A DNA stretch of 64,000 nt from Thalassovita gelatinovora (GTDB taxonomy: Bacteria > Pseudomonadota > Alphaproteobacteria > Rhodobacterales > Rhodobacteraceae). Position 1 is the stretch's first letter; the number at the start of each line of letters is the position of its first letter. Positions 63,980-64,000 of this stretch are shown here, one piece after another. The translations under genes were made by a program, and so were the position numbers. The stretch spans positions 124,001-188,000 of the forward strand of contig NZ_CYSA01000019.1 in the NCBI RefSeq assembly GCF_001458355.1, written 5' to 3'. The notes under the pieces were generated by a model. That model ran no database searches. It saw only the letters and a program-made list of their open reading frames with translations, and had not been told where the DNA came from.

Positions 63980-64000
63980 CCTTCGGTTTCGCGCTATTTT

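Overview
The window is a gene-dense, moderately GC-rich stretch of an alphaproteobacterial chromosome, almost certainly Rhodobacterales (Roseobacter/Rhodobacter group). The evidence is the presence of GcrA, an RpoH-type sigma factor closest to the second rhodobacterial RpoH, a CobU/CobP gene, MeaB, a FYDLN-acid protein, DUF6455-type proteins, a TTGAC-N4-ATCAA FNR box and a TTAA-N7-TTAA CtrA box. It reads as core genome. I see no insertion sequences, phage genes, integrase, CRISPR array or rRNA, and one tRNA (Ala, GGC anticodon). The left edge cuts into the PBP2 gene.

Layout. 1-6.4 kb: end of the cell-elongation cluster (mrdA-rodA), a 2-hydroxyacid dehydrogenase, SseB-like, uracil-DNA-glycosylase-like and NhaA genes. 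6.5-10.7 kb: a surface-polysaccharide group (KpsT-like ATPase, long KpsE-like protein, phosphomannomutase/phosphoglucomutase). 10.7-18.3 kb, minus strand: FAD oxidoreductase and M3 peptidase, moeB-dut-coaBC, ChaN-like protein and rpoH. 18.4-21.9 kb: cobU with a phosphatase, a GST and yifB. 21.9-31.6 kb: gshB, yraN and rsmI facing a penicillin-binding-protein activator, glnD and murJ, then a rhomboid-fold protein and trpS.

31.7-45.4 kb: L,D-transpeptidase, class IV aminotransferase, low-molecular-weight phosphatase, sirtuin, a periplasmic copper chaperone with a small partner, rpmB, an ABC exporter, meaB, hrpB, Nudix, phosphate transporter, gcrA and an ABC-2 permease. 45.7-52.4 kb: argD-argF, a lytic transglycosylase, AsmA, rimO and dgkA. 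52.5-57.1 kb: three tandem small four-cysteine proteins behind an FNR box, then YigZ-like, M48, DUF167, histone-deacetylase-like and DUF4202 genes. 57.1-60.7 kb: a long AT-richer leader with two abutting hairpins and a CtrA box, a small exported protein and a hybrid sensor kinase. 60.8-64 kb: tRNA-Ala, FYDLN protein, a YgjP-like metallopeptidase, a GntR regulator and a cation:proton antiporter.

A recurring theme is the envelope: elongasome, lipid II flippase, PBP activator, L,D-transpeptidase, lytic transglycosylase, AsmA, DgkA and polysaccharide export. The most interesting non-textbook signals are a three-copy intergenic element whose first hairpin has a different but always perfect stem in each copy, the FNR-linked DUF6455 triplet, a rhomboid-fold protein without its catalytic residues, and the CtrA-box double hairpin ahead of the sensor kinase. 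All starts and functions were read by eye from the sequence, and no database search was run.
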